Positions 59,416 through 64,000 of a DNA stretch of 64,000 nucleotides are shown piece after piece. The notes beneath the pieces are model-generated. The model saw nothing but the letters and a program-made list of their open reading frames with translations, did not search any database and was not told where the DNA came from. The stretch covers positions 868,001 to 932,000 of the forward strand of contig NZ_SORO01000001.1 of NCBI RefSeq assembly GCF_004368965.1, read 5' to 3'. This stretch comes from Leptospira meyeri (lineage in GTDB: Bacteria; Spirochaetota; Leptospiria; Leptospirales; Leptospiraceae). Position 1 is the first letter of the stretch. Each line of letters starts with the position of its first letter. A program made the position numbers and the translations under genes.

Positions 59416-60219
59416 TTACTTAGCTAAGGCTTTTTCCAAAGACTCAATCCGACGTTCGATTTCCACAAATCGTTTTTCGTTTCTGTCATTTTGGCTAGAG
59501 AGTTTCTGTTCCACATTCCTCATCCGAACTTCCATTGAAGAAGATCCAGATTCTTCTGATGTCCTTTTTGTGGATTTTTGTGAATCAGCTAACTTTTGTG
59601 ATTTGGTTCCTGGTTTTTTAGAAGTCGCAGAACGACTCTTTTGGTTACGCAGAGAAGTCACCTGTTTTTCTTTTTTGGCAACTTTGGATTTTGTTTGTTT
59701 TGTCGGTTTTACAGAATCCGTAGCATCCACTTTCGGCTGTTTGGTGGAGGAAGTAGGTTCCATTCCTTCAGAGAGTGAGTCTTCTTTTTTAGAAGGTTTC
59801 TTTGTTTTTTTTGGTTCTTCTTTAGGTGATAAGGATTCTTCTACTTGGTCCAACTTCTCTTGCAAACTAGAAGAAGGTTCCACCTTTTCTTTTGATTTAG
59901 TGGAAGCTGCCACAGATACAGAACGAGGCCTCTCTGACTCAGGTTCCATATCCTCTAAACTAGGAAGTTCTGGAAGTTTGGAACGATCTTCAGAAGTATC
60001 TTTGGATTCTGATTTCGAAAAATTTTCTTTGGGTGCCGGGATACTTTGGTTTTCTCTTGCGATTTCCCGATCCACCATCTCCACCTCACGGTTTTTTCCG
60101 ATGGTTTGGAGTTTTTGGTAAATTTCGTTTCTATAGATAAATGCAAAAATGAACGATGAAAGAAGTAGGACCACTAGAATGGCAGTTGTGAGTATTTTCA
60201 AATTGTCGCGGCGGCCCAT
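59416..60219 (-). CDS. Membrane-anchored charged protein of unknown function
   Basis: 267 residues: a basic start and one membrane helix (about 11-30), a Ser/Glu/Lys-rich unstructured middle (about 55-220), then a short coiled coil at the end (RNVEQKLSSQNDRNEKRFVEIERRIESLEKAL). No domain recognised. It is the first gene of the unit with yggS and proC, divergent from the flaA-like gene. Codon and residue bias reflects low-complexity sequence. Might be a structural linker at the membrane. Confidence 0.76.
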   Translation of the reverse strand: MGRRDNLKILTTAILVVLLLSSFIFAFIYRNEIYQKLQTIGKNREVEMVDREIARENQSIPAPKENFSKSESKDTSEDRSKLPELPSLEDMEPESERPRSVSVAASTKSKEKVEPSSSLQEKLDQVEESLSPKEEPKKTKKPSKKEDSLSEGMEPTSSTKQPKVDATDSVKPTKQTKSKVAKKEKQVTSLRNQKSRSATSKKPGTKSQKLADSQKSTKRTSEESGSSSMEVRMRNVEQKLSSQNDRNEKRFVEIERRIESLEKALAK

Positions 60220-60288
60220 GACGTGCGGATTCCTTTCCTTTGATAAAAACAGAGTACACGTTTTTGGGTTTTCGAAAAGTGAGAAATC

Positions 60289-61038
60289 ATGAACTTTGCA
60301 AAAAAAATCACAATCGGTTTGGGTTTCCTACTCATGATTTCCCGTCTTTTGTCTCTTCCGAGGCCACATGATCCCGATGAATTGGGCCGAGTTCAAATTT
60401 TAAAATCAGCTCTCACCATCGATACAAGTTACCTTCTCTTTCTTGTGGAGGACTTTGAAGGAGAAAGGCCTTGGGATTTTTACCGAGTGGATTCCTTTTT
60501 GACCCTCACACAGTTTACAGCCTCCATTCCAAAATCAGAGGCATTTTTGCAGGAAACAAACATTCTCAAAGAATCGGGATATCCGAACCTCCAAAACCAA
60601 ACCAGTTTCCTTGTCCAAAGTTATGTAGAGAATCCAAGGCTTGATCATTGGGAGATTCGACCGAAAGAGCCTATTCTGATGCCACTGGGAATGCCCATCC
60701 AAGGAATCCTTTGGGTGTATTCAGAAGGCCATCATATTAATTTAAGTATGGGGCTTTCACAAAAAAAATCCAAGGATTTGTATTTTGATTTGGGGACTTT
60801 GAATTTTGTGGGATGGAGAAGATTAGAATTTACCATCAACCTTCCAAAAGAAAACACTAGGCTCATCCAATCGATGTCTTTTCCCATTTCTTTTGCCTCC
60901 TTTCGACTAAAAAGTTTAGCTTCACAAAAGAAAGGAGAGTTTCATTTATACTTTGACAATTTGAGTTTTGTCATTGATAAAAGAACTTTCATCTACCCTG
61001 GTTCGGAAGTGAACGATACCTGGGGTAACAAACGCTAA
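60289..61038 (+). CDS. Flagellar filament outer layer protein FlaA-like
   Basis: 249 residues with a signal peptide (to about SRLLSLP). The pattern LFLVEDFEGERPWDFYRVDSF, IPMGMPIQGILWVYSEGHHINLSMGL-like block, LYFDLGTLNFVGWRRLEFTINLP and the end LHYFDNLSFVID is that of spirochetal FlaA sheath proteins, which coat the periplasmic flagella and affect their stiffness. Leptospires usually have a separate flaA1/flaA2 pair; this one instead precedes a KDO transferase, stop and next start being adjacent. Confidence 0.82.
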   Translation: MNFAKKITIGLGFLLMISRLLSLPRPHDPDELGRVQILKSALTIDTSYLLFLVEDFEGERPWDFYRVDSFLTLTQFTASIPKSEAFLQETNILKESGYPNLQNQTSFLVQSYVENPRLDHWEIRPKEPILMPLGMPIQGILWVYSEGHHINLSMGLSQKKSKDLYFDLGTLNFVGWRRLEFTINLPKENTRLIQSMSFPISFASFRLKSLASQKKGEFHLYFDNLSFVIDKRTFIYPGSEVNDTWGNKR

Positions 61039-62316
61039 ATGGCATATTTTTTTTACAACATTCTTGTTTTCAAAATTGATTGGATTTTAAAATTTTTATC
61101 CTTATTCGTAAAACAAATAAGAGAAGAATTAGAAAAAAGAAATCGTTCTCTTCATCAAATTTTTTCCAAATCTGCAAATGGAAAATTTGTTGTTTGGCTT
61201 CATGCGGCCAGTGTGGGTGAACTCGACCAGGCGAAAGCCCTGACAGAAACCATCCGAAAAAAAAACAAAAATGTTTTTATCATCCAATCAGTATTCTCTT
61301 CTTCCGTAAAAGAAACTTCCTTTCACGATCCATTGGCTGATGTGTATTTTTATCTTCCTCTAGATAGAGCAGGCGCATATGATCAAATTTTTTCTCATTT
61401 CCAACCCAAAGTTCTCTTTGTGATGGCCTGGGATACTTGGCCCAATCTTTTAAAAAAAGCATATCAGATGGGAACCAAGTCTTATCTTGCCTGCGCTAGT
61501 TTGTCTTCTGGGTCTTCCAGAAAAAACCCACTCATTCGTACCCTAACCAAGGCCTCCTTTCGTTATCTAACGGGAATTTACCCAAGCCATGAACTAATGG
61601 CAAAAGAATTCGAAGGCCTTGTAACAAAAACAACCGACTTTTGTGTATTAGGTGATACAAGATTTGAATCTGTTCTGAACAAATTAGAAACCAAATTACC
61701 AAACCCTTTGTTTACCAATTTTCTTTCAGAACAAAAAGATTTTTTATCCAAAAACAAACCAATCATTCTTGGTTCCACATATGGAATTTGCGAAGAACAT
61801 TTTACAGATTATTTAAAAAAACATTCTGATGATTCTTATTATTGGATTTTTCCTCATAAATGGGAAAAAACTCGCATGAAAGATTTTATTTCGAATTTGG
61901 AAAAATATGGATCGGTGGGAGTGTTTTCAAAAAGAATCCAAGGTGACCCTTTGCCTAAATTTCTTCTTTTTGATCTTATGGGAATTTTGGCATTTGCCTA
62001 CCAATATGGAAGTTTTGCATATGTAGGTGGTGCTTGGTTACACCGGGTTCATAATACAATCGAACCTGCTGCTTTAGGACTTCCCGTCATCACTGGACCC
62101 AAAATTTACAATGCGCCCGAAGCAATCGTCATGCGAGAGTTAGGTGGACTTTTTCAAACCGAGACAGGATTGAAATTTATTGAAAAATTTCACTTACTTA
62201 CAAAAGATCAAACCTTAAGAGAAAAGATGGGAAATGGGAATCGAAACTTTGTTGTAGAAAACAGAGGTGCGTCGGATAAGATTTATAACCGAGTTTTCAC
62301 CAATGCCCAAAATTAA
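61039..62316 (+). CDS. kdtA: 3-deoxy-D-manno-octulosonic acid (KDO) transferase
   Basis: 425 residues. GT30-type enzyme with N-terminal membrane helix, WLHAASVGELDQAKAL (acceptor-binding), the Glu catalytic motif, FVMAWDTWPNLL, and C-terminal YVGGAWLHRVHNTIEPAALGLPVITGPKIYNAPEA, the canonical donor-binding region. It adds KDO to the lipid A precursor. No gap to the flaA-like gene and 14-base overlap with nadE, so all three are co-transcribed. Confidence 0.94.
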   Translation: MAYFFYNILVFKIDWILKFLSLFVKQIREELEKRNRSLHQIFSKSANGKFVVWLHAASVGELDQAKALTETIRKKNKNVFIIQSVFSSSVKETSFHDPLADVYFYLPLDRAGAYDQIFSHFQPKVLFVMAWDTWPNLLKKAYQMGTKSYLACASLSSGSSRKNPLIRTLTKASFRYLTGIYPSHELMAKEFEGLVTKTTDFCVLGDTRFESVLNKLETKLPNPLFTNFLSEQKDFLSKNKPIILGSTYGICEEHFTDYLKKHSDDSYYWIFPHKWEKTRMKDFISNLEKYGSVGVFSKRIQGDPLPKFLLFDLMGILAFAYQYGSFAYVGGAWLHRVHNTIEPAALGLPVITGPKIYNAPEAIVMRELGGLFQTETGLKFIEKFHLLTKDQTLREKMGNGNRNFVVENRGASDKIYNRVFTNAQN

Positions 62317-64000
62317 AATTGCCGCCGTAACATTGAATACAACTCCCCTTGACTTTTTGGGGAACTATGAATCCATTAAAAAGGCAATCGAAAATCCAGA
62401 AGCGACGGACGCAGACTGCATCCTTTTTCCAGAACTTTGTATTTCAGGGTACGGATGTGAGGATGCTTTTTACAAACCTTTTGTCTGGAATCGTTCCGAA
62501 GAAATCATCGAAAAATTAAAGGCTGTTTCAAAAACCCAAATCATCCTTGTTGGTCTTCCCGTATTTGTTGGTTCTTTTTTATATAACTGCATGGCAGTCC
62601 TCTTTGGTGGAAAGGTAATCGCAGTGATCCCTAAACTCAATTTAGCCAATACAGGCGTACACTATGAACGAAGATGGTTTCATTCCGAATCAGAATTTTT
62701 AAATAAAACCATTAACTTTGCAGGTGACGAAGTTCCTTTTGGGCATTTTATTTTCCAAACGAAAGATTGGAAGTTTGGAGTGGAGATTTGTGAAGACAGT
62801 TGGTCCGTCCAAAAACCTTCATCTTTCTATTCTCTACAAGGAATCGATGTATTGTTTTCCCCTGGTGCCTCCCATTTTGCCATCGGGAAACAAAAAATTC
62901 GAAGGCAAATCTTTACAGAATCCAGTAGAAATCAGTGCAACTTACAAGTGTTTACAAACCTTACTGGAAATGAATCAGGAAGGATCATCTTTGAAGGCGG
63001 AGCCATTTTTGCTTCTGCAGGAAATATTGTCAAAGAAGGCCCAAGACTTTCCTTTTCTCCTTTCCAAATAACTTCTTATGGTTTTGATCCAATCGAACTC
63101 CGTGCATCGAAAGCCAGGTCTTTTCGAAGTCCAAAACCAAAGGATGGGAGTCGAGAAATCCCTACAATCGAACTAAAACATTTCTTTGATGAAAAGAATC
63201 AAAGAACTCATGGATTTTCTCTATTAGACAAACGAAAAGAGATTCCTAAAATGGAAGATTTGTCCTCTATCCATCTTAGTGATTACGAAGAGTTTACAAA
63301 AGCGGTTTGTCTTGGACTTTACGATTATTTGCGAAAATCAAAAACAAAAGGATTCACCCTTTCTTTATCTGGAGGAGCTGACAGTGCCACTTGTGCCCTA
63401 CTTGTCCATACAATGAAGGAAATCGCAAAACGAGAAAATAGTGATTCGATCTTTGGTTCTCTTGGTATAGATGAGAAACACCTTCTAGTAACAATATACC
63501 AAAAAACAGAAAACAATTCGAATCTTACCGAGGAAATCGCAAAAACCTTAAGCGAAGAACTTGGTTGTCGTTTTTATTCCATTACAATCGATTCTGCAGT
63601 ATCTGCCTCAGTCCAATTAATTGAATCCGTACTTGGAAAAACTTTGAATTGGAAAGAACACGACTTACCTTTACAAAATATCCAAGCAAGGGTTCGTTCT
63701 CCTTTGGTTTGGTTACTTGCCAACCTGGAAGGGCATTTGTTAATCTCGACTGGAAATAGAAGTGAAGCAGCCGTTGGATATACAACCATGGATGGCGATT
63801 CTTCTGGATCAATCGCTCCACTAGCAGGCGTTAGTAAGGAATTTTTATTAGACTTTTTGGACGATATCCAAAATGGGAACAATCGTTTTATCTCACCAAA
63901 AGAATCCATTCGAGTTTTACGAAATACAAAACCAACTGCTGAACTAAAACCACTCTCAGAAAACCAAGAAGATGAGAAAGACTTAATGCCTTATCCCATC
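62303..64000 (+). CDS. nadE: Glutamine-dependent NAD+ synthetase, 3' end truncated by the window
   Basis: 566 codons with no stop before the window end. The N-terminal nitrilase-type amidase domain has the Glu (FPELCISGYGCEDAF), Lys (PKLNLANTGVHYE) and Cys (GVEICEDSW) triad; the synthetase half starts near residue 340 with the P-loop SLSGGADSATCALL. It makes NAD+ from nicotinate adenine dinucleotide, ATP and glutamine. It overlaps kdtA by 14 bases. The missing end is a window artefact. Confidence 0.95.
   Translation, partial: MPKIKIAAVTLNTTPLDFLGNYESIKKAIENPEATDADCILFPELCISGYGCEDAFYKPFVWNRSEEIIEKLKAVSKTQIILVGLPVFVGSFLYNCMAVLFGGKVIAVIPKLNLANTGVHYERRWFHSESEFLNKTINFAGDEVPFGHFIFQTKDWKFGVEICEDSWSVQKPSSFYSLQGIDVLFSPGASHFAIGKQKIRRQIFTESSRNQCNLQVFTNLTGNESGRIIFEGGAIFASAGNIVKEGPRLSFSPFQITSYGFDPIELRASKARSFRSPKPKDGSREIPTIELKHFFDEKNQRTHGFSLLDKRKEIPKMEDLSSIHLSDYEEFTKAVCLGLYDYLRKSKTKGFTLSLSGGADSATCALLVHTMKEIAKRENSDSIFGSLGIDEKHLLVTIYQKTENNSNLTEEIAKTLSEELGCRFYSITIDSAVSASVQLIESVLGKTLNWKEHDLPLQNIQARVRSPLVWLLANLEGHLLISTGNRSEAAVGYTTMDGDSSGSIAPLAGVSKEFLLDFLDDIQNGNNRFISPKESIRVLRNTKPTAELKPLSENQEDEKDLMPYPI

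Noticed and set aside
59378..60121. A 247-codon plus-strand frame opposite the coiled-coil gene
   Set aside because: Ser/Phe/Glu-rich shadow of the Ser/Glu/Lys-rich minus gene, and it would collide with yggS.

Overview
The window is bacterial chromosome with dense, short-spaced genes, moderately AT-rich, and it reads as a leptospire, most likely of the free-living (saprophytic) branch. That is an inference from protein content: a spirochete FlaA-type flagellar sheath protein, an alternative complex III respiratory operon, a two-domain PilZ protein of a type I associate with leptospires, many short lipoproteins with loose spirochetal lipoboxes, an Lgt with a variant signature, and a KDO transferase. 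No phage, insertion sequence, CRISPR array or rRNA operon is visible, and no gene-free stretch exceeds 300 bases.

Layout. 1-5.4 kb: start of rpsI, rplM, thiL, a receiver/degenerate-kinase protein, pcnB and an M23 endopeptidase. 5.4-12.1 kb: a DoxX protein behind a 24-bp palindrome, lgt coupled to a dienoyl-CoA isomerase-like crotonase, a 51-codon protein, a TPR protein overlapping an SF1 helicase, a class III nucleotide cyclase and a TetR regulator. 12.1-13.9 kb: two small regulatory cassettes, TetR/DoxX and MarR/membrane protein, each with long perfect inverted repeats. 13.9-22 kb: alternative complex III (actA-actF plus an SH3 lipoprotein), closed by a clear terminator. 22-32.7 kb: a chemoreceptor, a GT39 glycosyltransferase, a Cys-rich lipoprotein, rlmN, a sterol-desaturase-type oxygenase, an LtaS-type sulfatase, a PQQ-type sugar dehydrogenase lipoprotein and a TMEM220-like protein.

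32.7-39.7 kb: ahpC-sufB behind a PerR-like box, an ABC-F ATPase, an 854-residue low-complexity protein with an internal duplication, a hotdog thioesterase and tRNA-Leu(CAA). 39.7-50 kb: envelope and lipoprotein genes (amidase, O-methyltransferase, MBL hydrolase, an M16 peptidase pair, two tandem related lipoproteins, a DsbD-N-like secreted protein) and an orphan DNA methyltransferase. 50-58 kb: RluA, a PilZ protein, an ATP-grasp/FMN-dehydrogenase fusion, mnmA, a lipoprotein with two aspartic-protease motifs, a small protein and a GAF-GGDEF diguanylate cyclase, then initiator tRNA. 58-64 kb: proC, yggS, a coiled-coil membrane protein, and divergently a flaA-like/kdtA/nadE operon cut by the window end.

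The main functional blocks are aerobic respiration (complex III replacement), peroxide defence coupled to Fe-S assembly, envelope biogenesis, and c-di-GMP/cAMP-type signalling. The most unusual single genes are the ATP-grasp/FMN fusion (52147-54399), the two-DTG lipoprotein (55540-56421), the receiver protein whose kinase half lacks the phospho-accepting histidine (1448-2725), and the duplicated low-complexity protein (36521-39085).
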